Origin: Halomonas sp. McH1-25
Lineage (GTDB): Bacteria > Pseudomonadota > Gammaproteobacteria > Pseudomonadales > Halomonadaceae
Assembly: GCF_022348165.1 (NCBI RefSeq)
Contig: NZ_JAKRFI010000001.1
Span: 1,054,001-1,118,000, forward strand
DNA length: 64,000 nucleotides
Reading direction: 5' to 3'
A model generated the notes under the pieces. The model was not told where the DNA came from. It did not search any database and saw nothing but the letters and a program-made list of their open reading frames with translations. Numbering within the stretch: the first letter of the stretch is position 1; each line of letters opens with the position of its first letter. Below are positions 25,524 to 34,494 of this stretch, in pieces. The position numbers were made by a program, and so were the translations under genes.

Positions 25524-26453
25524 ATGTACGACCTTGAGGACCTGACCGCCTTTGCCACGGTCATGCAGACCGGCAACCTGACTGCGAGTGCCCGCCAACT
25601 CGACGTGTCCAAATCCACTGTCAGCCGGCGAATCACCCAACTCGAGGCTCAGGTCGGCCAACCACTGCTACGTCGCCAATCCAACCGCTTGCTTCCCACC
25701 GAAGCGGGCACCCTGTTTCTTTCCTATTGCCAGCAGATCCTCAGCCTGGCCGAGCAAAGCCGACGGGTGCTGGACGATCTGAGCGGTGAAGTCAGTGGAG
25801 AAATGACTGCGCATGTGCACAGCGTCTTTGCGCGCGGCTGGTTTTCACGACGACTGGAAGAGTTTCTGGCCAGCTACCCCGAGGTCCGTCTGGAACTGCG
25901 CACCCAACTGCGTCCACCGGTCAGCCCCGATGACACTTCGCTGTGTCTGTGGCTGGGCGAGGTGGAGGAGTGCGGCCTGCGCCAGGAGACGCTGGGGCAG
26001 CTTCCCCGCGGTATCTACGCCCACCCCGACTACCTGGCAAAACATGGCACGCCACGCCATCCACGGGAGTTGAGCCAACACGCCTGGATCGATCTGTTGG
26101 GCGAAACCCAACAAGGCCTCCAGCTGCATCATGCGCATGAAGGCGTTTATGAATTCATGCCGCCATTGTCACGCCTGCGTGTCGATCAGGAATTCTTCCA
26201 GTCCGATGCCATAGCCCATGGTCAAGGATTGGGCATCTTGCCCGACTGGCTGGTGGAGCGTCGCCTGCGTGCCCACCCGGGCACCATGGTTCGTTGTCTG
26301 CACGACTGGCATCCCCCCGCTCACCCCATCGTCCTGCTCTACCCCTTCGGCCGCCTGCCTCGCAAGATGGTCAGCTTGATCGATCATCTGCGTCGTGCCG
26401 TCCCCGCCGCCTGGCGCACGTCGCCCCCTGTCGCAACTCACGTGCACGCCTGA
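25524..26453 (+). CDS. LysR-family transcriptional regulator
   Basis: A 309-residue LTTR. The N-terminal winged helix is MYDLEDLTAFATVMQTGNLTASARQLDVSKSTVSRRITQLEAQ, followed by a linker helix and a substrate-binding domain from about residue 90. It lies upstream of and co-directional with an AaeXAB-like efflux set, where E. coli has AaeR, so control of these genes by an aromatic acid is plausible. It is also divergent from the TonB receptor. The ribosome-binding site is weak. Confidence 0.92.
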   Translation: MYDLEDLTAFATVMQTGNLTASARQLDVSKSTVSRRITQLEAQVGQPLLRRQSNRLLPTEAGTLFLSYCQQILSLAEQSRRVLDDLSGEVSGEMTAHVHSVFARGWFSRRLEEFLASYPEVRLELRTQLRPPVSPDDTSLCLWLGEVEECGLRQETLGQLPRGIYAHPDYLAKHGTPRHPRELSQHAWIDLLGETQQGLQLHHAHEGVYEFMPPLSRLRVDQEFFQSDAIAHGQGLGILPDWLVERRLRAHPGTMVRCLHDWHPPAHPIVLLYPFGRLPRKMVSLIDHLRRAVPAAWRTSPPVATHVHA

Positions 26454-26542
26454 CACGACACTCTCGAGAACGACCGCTATCTTGGGTGAAGCGGAACATC
26501 CTAGGATGTCAACTCGTACCAGGACAGCAACCAAGGGGCGCC

Positions 26543-26758
26543 ATGGGACTCAGGGAAATCGCCATCGGAGGTATCTACGTCAGCCCGCTCCTGCTATATG
26601 CCGCCCTGGGCTTTCTTCTGGCATTGTCGCTACGTACGCTGCTCTATCGGCTGATCCGTCATGACGCACCGTGGTTCGAAGCTTGGTTCGATGTTTCCCT
26701 GTTCATCATCGCCATGGCGGGTTGCGCCTTTTTCTTTTCGTTATCGATCTGGCACTGA
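26543..26758 (+). CDS. DUF1656 small membrane protein (AaeX-like)
   Basis: A 71-residue protein with two hydrophobic segments (VSPLLLYAALGFLLALSLR and VSLFIIAMAGCAFFFSL). It has the DUF1656 layout of E. coli AaeX, the small companion of the AaeAB hydroxybenzoate efflux pump. AAGGGGCGCC precedes the ATG at 26543. The next gene starts five bases after its stop. Confidence 0.85.
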   Translation: MGLREIAIGGIYVSPLLLYAALGFLLALSLRTLLYRLIRHDAPWFEAWFDVSLFIIAMAGCAFFFSLSIWH

Positions 26759-26763
26759 CGCCT

Positions 26764-27633
26764 ATGCGCATATCGCTCCGACTCGTGATCACCCTCCTCA
26801 TCGTGGCGGCAGCCATCGCGGCAGGGACTTGGCTCTGGCATTACTATCTGTACACACCCTGGACCCGGGACGCCCGGGTCCGTGCCGATGTGATCACCAT
26901 CGCTCCAGACGTCGCGGGGCATGTGGAAACGCTCGCCGTCGCGGACAACGCGTCGGTGGAGGCTGGCGATGTGCTGTTCACGCTCAATGATGCCCGCTAT
27001 CGGGCCGCCGTGGACAAGGCCGAGGCCGTGGTGGCCGACCGTCAGGCCACTCTTGAGCTGCGGCGTCACGAGGAGCAGCGTCGCAGCCGCTTGAGCGAGC
27101 GAGCCATCAGTGCGGAGAATCAGGAGATTGCACGTATCGACACACGGGTCGCCGCCGCCAACCTGGCCCAGGCCCAGGCCGATCTCGAACAAGCCCGAAT
27201 CGATCTGCGACGCACCGAGGTGGCCGCTCCGGTCGATGGCAGCGTACTCAACCTTCACCTCGCCCAGGGCAACTATGTCAACGCCGGCGAGTCGGTGATG
27301 GCGCTGGTCAGGGACGAGTCCTACTACGTCACGGGGTACTTCGAGGAAACCAAGTTGCCACGTATCGAAGTCGGCGACCCGGCAGCGATCATTCTGATGA
27401 GTGGCGACACGGTACTGTCGGGCCATGTGGTCAGTATCGGCCGGGCCATTGCCGATCCCAATACGGCCCCCAACAGCCAGTTACTGCCCCAGGTCGAGCC
27501 GACGTTCAGTTGGGTCCGGCTGGCTCAGCGCATTCCGGTTCGCATCGAGTTCGACAGCGTACCGGACGATGTTCTGCTAAGCGCCGGGATGACTGCCACG
27601 GTGCGCATCCAAGACGACACTGCAGAACGCTGA
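26764..27633 (+). CDS. HlyD-family membrane fusion protein (AaeA-like)
   Basis: A 289-residue periplasmic adaptor with one N-terminal membrane anchor (LVITLLIVAAAIAAGTWLW). TRDARVRADVITIAPDVAGHVETLAVADN is the biotinyl-lipoyl-like half-motif; a short coiled coil follows (about 80-130), then DLRRTEVAAPVDGSVLN and a beta-barrel domain. It links the FUSC transporter encoded next to an outer-membrane channel. The ATG at 26764 has a poor ribosome-binding site but lies five bases past the preceding stop, so coupling is likely. Confidence 0.9.
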   Translation: MRISLRLVITLLIVAAAIAAGTWLWHYYLYTPWTRDARVRADVITIAPDVAGHVETLAVADNASVEAGDVLFTLNDARYRAAVDKAEAVVADRQATLELRRHEEQRRSRLSERAISAENQEIARIDTRVAAANLAQAQADLEQARIDLRRTEVAAPVDGSVLNLHLAQGNYVNAGESVMALVRDESYYVTGYFEETKLPRIEVGDPAAIILMSGDTVLSGHVVSIGRAIADPNTAPNSQLLPQVEPTFSWVRLAQRIPVRIEFDSVPDDVLLSAGMTATVRIQDDTAER

Positions 27634-27639
27634 GGCTTC

Positions 27640-29703
27640 ATGCACCCACTCCTTCAGGCCTACCTGACGCCCAGCTCGGATGCCGTGAAATTCGCCATCA
27701 AGGGCACTCTGGCAATGTTTCTGGCGCTGTATGTCGCGCTATGGGCGGATCTGGAACGCCCTTACTGGGCGCTGATCTCGGCTGCCTTCCTGCAGATCCG
27801 CCCGATGAGCGGCATGGTGATCGAAAAGGGGCTATATCAGCTCGGGGGTACCTTCGTTGGCGTCGTTGCCGGGACCTTCATCATGGCGCTATTCGCCCAG
27901 GCCCGGATTCCCGCCCTGTATTCGCTCACTCTGTGGCTGATGCTGTGTGTCTACGGTTCGTCGATGACGCGCAACAACGCCGCCTACGGCTGCATCATGG
28001 CCGCCGTTTCGGCGCTGCTGGTCGTGGTGTTGGCCGGCAGCAACCCAACCAGCACATTCGACGTCGCCGTCGCCCGGCTTTCCGAGCTCGGTCTGGGTGC
28101 GATCTGCGCCACGCTAGTCAGCGGCCTGCTCTGGCCCACCCAAGTAAAACAGCATCTTGCCACCCAGGCGGACACCGTCGTAAACCAGGCATTCCTGCAT
28201 GCCGCCCAACGCCTGGAACCAGGGCATGGCGATAGCGAACTGCAACAGTCACTGACTGCCAGTCTCGGCCCGCTGATGACGTTGGAAACCGATAGTCAGG
28301 CGGCCCGCTACGAGGGTCCGGCCGGTCCGGGACGGGTTCGCGCCACACATGAACTAACCCGCCACACGGTGGCCATGTTCGCTTCGCTGTACGCACTCAA
28401 TCAGTTACTAGGCGAGCACCGTGAACGTCTCGGCGAGGAACTCTACCGATTTGCCGACGACGTCGCCGATGGCCTACGCCAGGCGGAGCGGATCAAGGGC
28501 GTACCCGAGGCCCGCAGCGTATTGCAGCAGTTGCGGCACCGTGCCCATCAGGCCGAGACGAGCCATTTGTCGGCCTTGCAGCAACGGGTGTGGTTTGGCC
28601 TGCGCGAGATCCTGGGCCAGGCGATGATCCTGCTCGACGCCCGCGAGGCGATCACCCGGCCCGGCTCTCGACGCCTACGCAACAGCCCGTCCTTGTCGTG
28701 GCATCGCGACCGCATGGTGGCAGGCATCAATGCCGCTCGGGCAGGCATCGTGTTTTCGGTCACCGCCATTTTCTGGCTGGTGACGGGCTGGAACAACGGC
28801 CCCGTCGCCATGATGCTCGCCACGCTGTTCTCGGCGTTCTTCGCCAGTCGCGACAACCCGGCCCGCATCAGCATGATGTTCTTCAAGGGTATGCTGGCGG
28901 CGATTCCCAGTGCCTTCATTTTCGGCCATGTTCTGCTGGCCCAGGCCAACGGCTTTCCCATGCTCGCCATGCTATTCGGCGCGCCCCTGTTCATCGGCCT
29001 GCTGGGCGCCGCTCATCCCGCCGCCATGGGCTACAGCCTGGCCTTTACCATTGGCAATATCCTGCTCACCATGCCCGGCAACGGCATGGATTTCGGTGTC
29101 GACAGCTTCCTCAACCGCGCCCTGGCCGTGGTTATCGGTCTGACGGTCGTCGTGCTCGGGTTCCGGATGATCCCAGGCCCCGGGCCGCGCTTCCTGCGCC
29201 GGCGCCTGGTCAGCGCCATTGGGCGCGACCTGCATCGCCTCACCCGGCAACGCGTACAACGAGCCGATGCCTGGTTCAGTGGCCGCATGGCCGATCGCCT
29301 GCTTCGATTGGCCCATCATGACGAACTATTGCCCGAACAACGTCGTGTGCTGTTCAGCCTGGGGCTGACCGGGCTCGATGTGGGCCGTGCCTGCCTGCGG
29401 CTGCGACAGCGTCTGGATGACGCCTCCGCCAGCGAGGTCCGCCATGCCCACCGGCACATGCTCGACACCCTGGCTCGCGCTTATCAGGAAAGCGCCCGAG
29501 GCCAGGCACCACGCGGCATCGAGCAAGCCAGCGACGCCTTGATCGAGGCTATCGCCCGGCATGGCAGCGTACCCACGGAGCGCCGGATTCTACTTGCCGG
29601 CCTGCTGGAGCGAGTCGGCCTTACCCTACAGCGCCAAGCGCGCCTCGTGGCCGGCGCCTCCGAAGCGACACGCATGCAGTCCACTACAGCGGCGGCTGGA
29701 TAA
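27640..29703 (+). CDS. FUSC-family efflux protein (AaeB-like)
   Basis: A 687-residue inner-membrane protein with two membrane blocks (about residues 18-165 and 360-505), each followed by a soluble helical region. FAIKGTLAMFLALYVALWADLERPYWALISAAFLQIRPMSGMVIEKG is the standard FUSC N-terminal block. AaeB in E. coli exports p-hydroxybenzoate and related aromatic acids with AaeA; the same role is inferred here. GAGG lies upstream of the ATG, six bases after the adaptor gene. Confidence 0.92.
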   Translation: MHPLLQAYLTPSSDAVKFAIKGTLAMFLALYVALWADLERPYWALISAAFLQIRPMSGMVIEKGLYQLGGTFVGVVAGTFIMALFAQARIPALYSLTLWLMLCVYGSSMTRNNAAYGCIMAAVSALLVVVLAGSNPTSTFDVAVARLSELGLGAICATLVSGLLWPTQVKQHLATQADTVVNQAFLHAAQRLEPGHGDSELQQSLTASLGPLMTLETDSQAARYEGPAGPGRVRATHELTRHTVAMFASLYALNQLLGEHRERLGEELYRFADDVADGLRQAERIKGVPEARSVLQQLRHRAHQAETSHLSALQQRVWFGLREILGQAMILLDAREAITRPGSRRLRNSPSLSWHRDRMVAGINAARAGIVFSVTAIFWLVTGWNNGPVAMMLATLFSAFFASRDNPARISMMFFKGMLAAIPSAFIFGHVLLAQANGFPMLAMLFGAPLFIGLLGAAHPAAMGYSLAFTIGNILLTMPGNGMDFGVDSFLNRALAVVIGLTVVVLGFRMIPGPGPRFLRRRLVSAIGRDLHRLTRQRVQRADAWFSGRMADRLLRLAHHDELLPEQRRVLFSLGLTGLDVGRACLRLRQRLDDASASEVRHAHRHMLDTLARAYQESARGQAPRGIEQASDALIEAIARHGSVPTERRILLAGLLERVGLTLQRQARLVAGASEATRMQSTTAAAG

Positions 29704-29904
29704 GCCGGCATGCCGCACCAGGAACGCGCACCAAGCCAAGAGGCGCTGCTTTCTGGTGCATCGAGAGAGTGCACATTTCTTCCATCACTCAACTCACCTA
29801 AACAACCTACTGTAATAAAAGGATTATCCAATACTCGGCAGGTTTCTTGTATCGAATAGAGCGTTGTATGGGGTATCGGCAGCCAAGCTGCCAGACAATT
29901 CGGT
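29704..29904. other. Intergenic region before the guanidine riboswitch (about 200 bases)
   Basis: No gene seen. A short weak stem (GTGCA at 29756, TGCAC at 29770) followed by a pyrimidine-rich tail may end the FUSC transcript. The stretch 29800-29870 is AT-richer than its surroundings and probably holds the promoter of the guanidine operon. Confidence 0.45.
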
Positions 29905-30055
29905 CTTCAAAGGACGGCTAGGGTTCCGATCGCACCACCGACACCCCCGGTGCGATGACTGGTCCGAGAGCCGTCGACCCGGCACAAACGCAGGCTTCAA
30001 TGAAGGCCAGCGTGTGCAAGGTTACACGGCGGGATAAAAGCCCGGGAGGATAAGG
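29905..30055 (+). ncRNA. Guanidine-I (ykkC) riboswitch
   Basis: The conserved segments of the guanidine-I class are all present in order: CTAGGGTTCCG (about 29918-29928), ACTGGTCCGAGAG (29958-29970) and ACACGGCGGGATAAAAGCCCGGGAGG near 30024-30049. Supporting pairings are GACGGC (29913-29918) with GCCGTC (29970-29975), and ATCGCACC (29929-29936) with GGTGCGAT (29949-29956). Guanidine binding normally turns expression on. The class is well known to precede urea/guanidine carboxylase operons, which is exactly what follows. Confidence 0.96.
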
Positions 30056-30090
30056 TGCTGCTGACGCGCCGATGCCCCCGAGTTTTTTCG
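30056..30090 (+). promoter_or_regulatory. Expression platform of the guanidine riboswitch
   Basis: A run of six T (30083-30088) after the C-rich segment GATGCCCCCGAG sits between the aptamer and the ribosome-binding site. The CCC of this segment can pair with the CGGG of the aptamer's last stem, so a guanidine-controlled transcription terminator is likely. The alternative pairing is judged by eye only. Confidence 0.5.
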
Positions 30091-30108
30091 AGCCAATTGG
30101 AGGCTGCC

Positions 30109-31194
30109 ATGACCCGCTCGTCCCTCACTGCTCTGCCCGCTCGCCTCGTCCTGACCACGGCGATCTCCGCCACTCTGCTGACCGGCATGCTCGCCACGTC
30201 TAACGCCAGTGCCCAGGAGAAAGACCAATTCAATGTCTGTTGGTCGATCTATGCCGGCTGGATGCCATGGAGCTATGCCGACACCCAGGGCATCGTCGAC
30301 AAGTGGGCCGACAAGTACGATATCGAAATCGATGTGGTCCAGGTCAACGATTACGTCGAATCCATCAACCAGTACACCTCAGGCAACGTCGACGGCTGCG
30401 CCATGACCAACATGGATGCACTGACGCTGCCAGCAGCCAGCGGCGTCGACTCTACGGCGCTGATCATCAACGACTATTCCAACGGTAACGATGGCGTCGT
30501 ACTCAAGGGCAGCGACGATCTCGCCGAGATCGAAGGGCGCAAGGTCAACCTGGTGCAGTTCAGCGTATCCCACTACTTCCTGGCTCGCGCATTGGAAACC
30601 GTCGGCCTCACCGAGCGCGATATCCAGACGGTCAATACCTCGGATGCCGACATGGTGGCCATCTACCCCAACGACGATATCGAGGCCGTGGTTACCTGGA
30701 ACCCCCAGCTCAGCGCCATCGACGAGCTGAACGACAGCAATGTGGTCTTTACCTCGCGCAACCTGCCTGCCGAAATTCTCGACATGATGGTGGTCAATAC
30801 CGACACCTTGGCTGCCAATCCCGACTTCGGTCGCGCCCTGGTCGGCGCCTGGTACGAGGTCATGGACGAAATCGAGGCCGACAATCAGGAAGCGCTCAGC
30901 CAGATGGCCGAAGCGGCGGGCACCGACCTGGCCGGCTACAAGAACCAGCTGGCCGCCACCTATCTTTACACCGACCCGCAGGAAGCCGCCGAGCTGATGC
31001 ACAGCGAGGGGCTGCTCAGCACCATGCAGCGCGTCGCCGAATTCAGCTACAAGCACGGCCTGCTCGGTGAAATGGCGCCCAGCGCCGAATTCATCGGCAT
31101 CGAGACGCCCCAGGGCGTGTTCGGCGACGAAAACAATATCCAGCTGCGCTTCGACCCGACTTACACCGAGACTTATATAGAGTCTCAACAGTAA
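30109..31194 (+). CDS. Guanidine-operon ABC transporter substrate-binding protein
   Basis: A 361-residue periplasmic protein with a signal peptide (MTRSSLTALPARLVLTTAIS... to about NASAQ). It is of the NMT1/SsuA/TauA-like class found in urea/guanidine carboxylase regions: FNVCWSIYAGWMPWSYADTQGIVDKWADKYDI is typical of that subgroup. It presumably binds guanidine or a guanidino compound for the permease and ATPase encoded next. GGAGG precedes the ATG at 30109. It is the first gene under the riboswitch. Confidence 0.92.
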   Translation: MTRSSLTALPARLVLTTAISATLLTGMLATSNASAQEKDQFNVCWSIYAGWMPWSYADTQGIVDKWADKYDIEIDVVQVNDYVESINQYTSGNVDGCAMTNMDALTLPAASGVDSTALIINDYSNGNDGVVLKGSDDLAEIEGRKVNLVQFSVSHYFLARALETVGLTERDIQTVNTSDADMVAIYPNDDIEAVVTWNPQLSAIDELNDSNVVFTSRNLPAEILDMMVVNTDTLAANPDFGRALVGAWYEVMDEIEADNQEALSQMAEAAGTDLAGYKNQLAATYLYTDPQEAAELMHSEGLLSTMQRVAEFSYKHGLLGEMAPSAEFIGIETPQGVFGDENNIQLRFDPTYTETYIESQQ

Positions 31195-31208
31195 CCCGTC
31201 GTCACGTC

Positions 31209-31236
31209 GCCGGCTTCCTGACATCAGGTGGCCGGC
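31209..31236 (+). other. Intercistronic hairpin after the guanidine binding-protein gene
   Basis: GCCGGC (31209-31214) pairs with GCCGGC (31231-31236), with an inner stem CCTGA / TCAGG (31217-31228). There is no T tract, so it probably stabilises the binding-protein mRNA or partly attenuates the rest of the operon. Confidence 0.6.
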
Positions 31237-31268
31237 AAGCACGCCAATCTCCCGACGGTACTACGCGC

Positions 31269-32096
31269 ATGAAGCGATTTATCAACCTGACACCCTCACG
31301 CGGCAGCCGCTGGCTGCTGGGCCTGATTCCCTTCGCGATCATCGCGATGGTCTATCTCGGCCTGTCCAACGCACGCCTGGCGGAAAATCCCAACGACCGG
31401 CTGCTGCCCTCTCCGGCAACCATGGCCGAGACCTTCCGCCAACTGGCGACAGAAGCCAGCGTGCGCACCGGCACCATTCCACTGTGGGACGATACCTTTG
31501 CCAGTCTCGAGCGTCTGGGAGTGGGCATTGCCATCAGCGCCCTGATCGGGCTGGTCGTCGGTCTGCTCAACGGTGGGCTGCCACTGATTCGCGCCAAGCT
31601 CTCGCCGCTGGTCACCGTGGTTTCGCTGATTCCGCCCATGGCCATCCTGCCGGTCCTGTTCATCGCCTTCGGCACCGGCGAGATGGCCAAGATCGCGCTC
31701 ATCGTCATCGGCGTCACACCGTTTCTGATTCGCGACCTGCAGAACCATGCCCTGCGCCTGCCCGACGAGCAGTTGATCAAGGCACAAACGCTAGGCGCCA
31801 GTTCCTGGCAGGTGCTGTTGCGGGTATTGCTGCCACAGCTCACCCCCCGGTTGATCGCCTCGACCCGCCTTGCGCTCGGCAGTGCCTGGCTGTTTTTGAT
31901 TGCGGCCGAGGCCATCGCCGCCCAGGAGGGCCTGGGCTATCGCATCTTCCTGGTGCGCCGTTATCTGGCCATGGACGTGATCCTGCCCTATGTCGCCTGG
32001 ATCACCTTCCTGGCCTTCCTGATCGATCGGATTCTGGCCCTGACTTCGCAACGCGCCTTCCCCTGGTATCACGCCGAAGAGGGAGATCAAAAATGA
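31269..32096 (+). CDS. Guanidine-operon ABC transporter permease
   Basis: A 275-residue inner-membrane protein with about six hydrophobic segments, of the SsuC/TauC family. The EAA loop is visible as DEQLIKAQTLGASSWQVLLRVLLPQLTPRLI. It forms the channel with the preceding binding protein and following ATPase. Its stop overlaps the ATPase start (ATGA at 32093-32096). Confidence 0.93.
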   Translation: MKRFINLTPSRGSRWLLGLIPFAIIAMVYLGLSNARLAENPNDRLLPSPATMAETFRQLATEASVRTGTIPLWDDTFASLERLGVGIAISALIGLVVGLLNGGLPLIRAKLSPLVTVVSLIPPMAILPVLFIAFGTGEMAKIALIVIGVTPFLIRDLQNHALRLPDEQLIKAQTLGASSWQVLLRVLLPQLTPRLIASTRLALGSAWLFLIAAEAIAAQEGLGYRIFLVRRYLAMDVILPYVAWITFLAFLIDRILALTSQRAFPWYHAEEGDQK

Positions 32097-32890
32097 GCCT
32101 GCTCGAAGCCAGACATCTCGAGAAGCGCTACGGAAATCAGGTGGTGCTGGAGCGGATCGATTTCCGCGTCGATGCCGGCGAGTTCGTGACACTGGTCGGG
32201 GCCTCAGGCTGCGGCAAGACCACGTTTCTAAAGCTCCTGCTGGGTACCGAGCGCATCACCCGCGGCAGTCTGACCCTGGACGGCAAGCCGCTACCCGACG
32301 AACCCGGCCCGGATCGTGGCGTGGTCTTTCAGAAATACTCGGTGTTCCCGCACCTCACCGTACTCGGCAACGTGATGATGGCCGAGGAGCTGGCCCGTTC
32401 GAAGTGGCTAGGCAAGCTGTTCGGCACCGCCCGTCGACAGGCTCGGGATGCCGCCGTGTCCCGGTTACAGGAAGTGGGCCTCGAGAATGCCCTGGACAAG
32501 TATCCGCATGAGCTCTCCGGCGGCATGCAGCAGCGTCTGGCCATTGCCCAAGCCTTGATGATGAAGCCGCGCATCCTGCTGCTCGACGAGCCGTTCGGGG
32601 CACTTGATCCGGGCATCCGCCAGGACATGCACGATTTGATTACACGGCTCTGGAAAGAGCAGCAACTGACCATCTTCATGATCACTCACGACGTGAAAGA
32701 AGCCTTCACACTGGGCACCCGACTGTGGGTGTTCGACAAGGTACGCCACGATCCCCAGGCACCCCAGGCCTATGGCGCCACGGTCACCTATGACCTTCCG
32801 GTCGGTGACCGCCAGGTATCCGAAGATCTGACGGACAGAATCGCTGCCACAACCCGCCTTAACCTCAACTCTCAGGAGACGCTGTCATGA
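32093..32890 (+). CDS. Guanidine-operon ABC transporter ATPase
   Basis: A 265-residue SsuB/TauB-like ATPase: Walker A GASGCGKTT, signature LSGGMQQR, Walker B ILLLDEPFGALD, H-loop ITHD. It has a C-terminal extension of about 40 residues after the ATPase core. The start at 32093 overlaps the permease stop, and its own stop overlaps the next ATG (32887), so the module is translationally coupled to the enzyme genes. Confidence 0.94.
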   Translation: MSLLEARHLEKRYGNQVVLERIDFRVDAGEFVTLVGASGCGKTTFLKLLLGTERITRGSLTLDGKPLPDEPGPDRGVVFQKYSVFPHLTVLGNVMMAEELARSKWLGKLFGTARRQARDAAVSRLQEVGLENALDKYPHELSGGMQQRLAIAQALMMKPRILLLDEPFGALDPGIRQDMHDLITRLWKEQQLTIFMITHDVKEAFTLGTRLWVFDKVRHDPQAPQAYGATVTYDLPVGDRQVSEDLTDRIAATTRLNLNSQETLS

Positions 32891-33627
32891 GTACGCCATC
32901 CAACGAAGCCAGCGACGCGCTCTACACTACCCACCTGCCCGGCGGCCAGCACTGGTCACTGCGCCTGCGCCGCGGCACGACCATGACGCTGACGGCGAAG
33001 GACGCCGACACCAACGCCGGCATGCTGCTCTACAATCCGGAAAACCTGCTCGAGCGGCTCAACCTTCCCGATACCCTCAAGGGCCAGCACACCTTCAAGC
33101 TGACCCGCGGCCACTGCCTCTATTCCGACATGGGCCGCGTCTTCGCCTCGATCGTCGAGGACGACCTCGGCTGGCACGACAGCGTGGGCGGCAATCTGAT
33201 GCCTCAGCACATGCTGGCCAAGGGTTGGCAACCGGTCAGCTATCAGCAGGCCCATAACGAGTGGACCCGTACCGGCTATGACAGCTTCCTGGTCGAACTG
33301 GCCAAGTACGGCCTCGGCCGGCGCGACATGGCCGCCAATCTCAACCTGTTCTCGCGGGTGGAAAGCGACGACGAAGGCCACCTGCGCTACGTGCCCGGAC
33401 ACTGTCAGCCCGGCGCGAGCGTCAAGTTGCGCTTCGAGATGGACACCCTGGTGATCCTGCATACCTGCCCGCACCCGCTCGACCCCAGCCGGGAATATCC
33501 GCGTCGCGGTGTCGATATCGCACTCGGCACCGCACCGGCACCCACCGAGGACGACGTCTGTTACCACTCGCGCCCGGAAAACGCCCGTGCCTTCGAGAAC
33601 AACCGCCTCTACCACCTCGGCCTGTAA
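32887..33627 (+). CDS. Carboxyguanidine deiminase subunit (DUF1989, urea carboxylase-associated protein 2)
   Basis: A 246-residue DUF1989 protein, the larger of the two urea-carboxylase-associated proteins. [45 protein letters not shown] and [10 protein letters not shown] are family blocks; conserved His and Cys (HDS, HTCPHP) could bind metal. In guanidine-degrading bacteria the two proteins act together as CgdAB, which deiminates carboxyguanidine to allophanate. The start overlaps the ATPase stop. Which of CgdA or CgdB it is I cannot say from sequence alone. Confidence 0.9.
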   Translation: MSTPSNEASDALYTTHLPGGQHWSLRLRRGTTMTLTAKDADTNAGMLLYNPENLLERLNLPDTLKGQHTFKLTRGHCLYSDMGRVFASIVEDDLGWHDSVGGNLMPQHMLAKGWQPVSYQQAHNEWTRTGYDSFLVELAKYGLGRRDMAANLNLFSRVESDDEGHLRYVPGHCQPGASVKLRFEMDTLVILHTCPHPLDPSREYPRRGVDIALGTAPAPTEDDVCYHSRPENARAFENNRLYHLGL

Positions 33628-33640
33628 GGGAGACCGCCCC

Positions 33641-34279
33641 ATGATCATCGAGAGCACCCAACGCCCCGGGAACGCCGTGAATCGCACCACCGTGGACGCG
33701 GGCGATCACTACATCGGCATCGTCAAGGCGGGCCAGACCCTGCGCATCCTTGACCTGGAGGGCAACCAGGCTGCCGACACACTGTTCTTCAACGCTCACG
33801 ACACCGCCGAGCGCTACAGCGCCATGGACACCATTCGCGAACAGGGCGCGGTCTACCTCACCGCCGGCTCGAAGCTGTTATCCAGTGAAGGCAACGTGAT
33901 GCTGACCGTGACCGCCGACACCTGCGGGCGCCACGACACTCTGGGGGGCGCCTGCGCCAGCGAGAGCAATACCGTGCGCTACGATCTGGAAAAGCGCCAC
34001 ATGCACTCATGCCGCGACAACTGGATGCAGGCCATCGCCAACCATCCCGAGTACGGCATCACCAAGCGCGACATCACCCACAACATCAACTTCTTCATGA
34101 ACGTGCCGGTGACCGCCGAGGGCGGGCTGACCTTCGAGGACGGCATCTCCGCTCCGGGCAAATACGTGGAGATGGTCGCCGAGATGGACGTGGTGGTGCT
34201 GGTCTCCAACTGCCCGCAGCTCAACAATCCATGCAATGGCTATGACCCGACGCCAATCGAGCTGCTGATCTGGGACTAG
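33641..34279 (+). CDS. Carboxyguanidine deiminase subunit (DUF1989, urea carboxylase-associated protein 1)
   Basis: A 212-residue DUF1989 protein paired with the preceding one. [50 protein letters not shown] and [27 protein letters not shown] define the family; the invariant Cys, His and Asn residues are present. AAGGGAG precedes the ATG at 33641. It is followed by an unusual 215-base gap before the carboxylase gene. Confidence 0.9.
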   Translation: MIIESTQRPGNAVNRTTVDAGDHYIGIVKAGQTLRILDLEGNQAADTLFFNAHDTAERYSAMDTIREQGAVYLTAGSKLLSSEGNVMLTVTADTCGRHDTLGGACASESNTVRYDLEKRHMHSCRDNWMQAIANHPEYGITKRDITHNINFFMNVPVTAEGGLTFEDGISAPGKYVEMVAEMDVVVLVSNCPQLNNPCNGYDPTPIELLIWD

Positions 34280-34280
34280 C

Positions 34281-34430
34281 GAAACTGGCTGCGCTCGACC
34301 ATACGACGTTAAAAATCGGCTCAAAATGCTCGTTTACACCAGCAAACTCCGCTTTCTCGCCGATTTTTGCCTTGTCTGGCCATCGCTCGCTCAGTTTTTT
34401 TACCGCCCCATAAAAAACGTTTTTTCGCCA
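34281..34430. repeat. Candidate palindromic intergenic repeat inside the guanidine operon
   Basis: AAAAATCGGC (34311-34320) and GCCGATTTTT (34359-34368) form a perfect 10-bp inverted repeat with a smaller GTTT/AAAC dyad inside the loop. A T7 run (around 34394) and the 14-base palindrome AAAAAACGTTTTTT (34412-34425) follow. The stretch is much more AT-rich than the coding DNA on both sides. It looks like a small dispersed palindromic element; copy number elsewhere cannot be seen from this window. Confidence 0.45.
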
Positions 34431-34494
34431 TGAAGACGACTCCATGGCGCAACAAGTTTCGGCGGGACGGCCCGCCAAGCCATGGACCGCTTTC

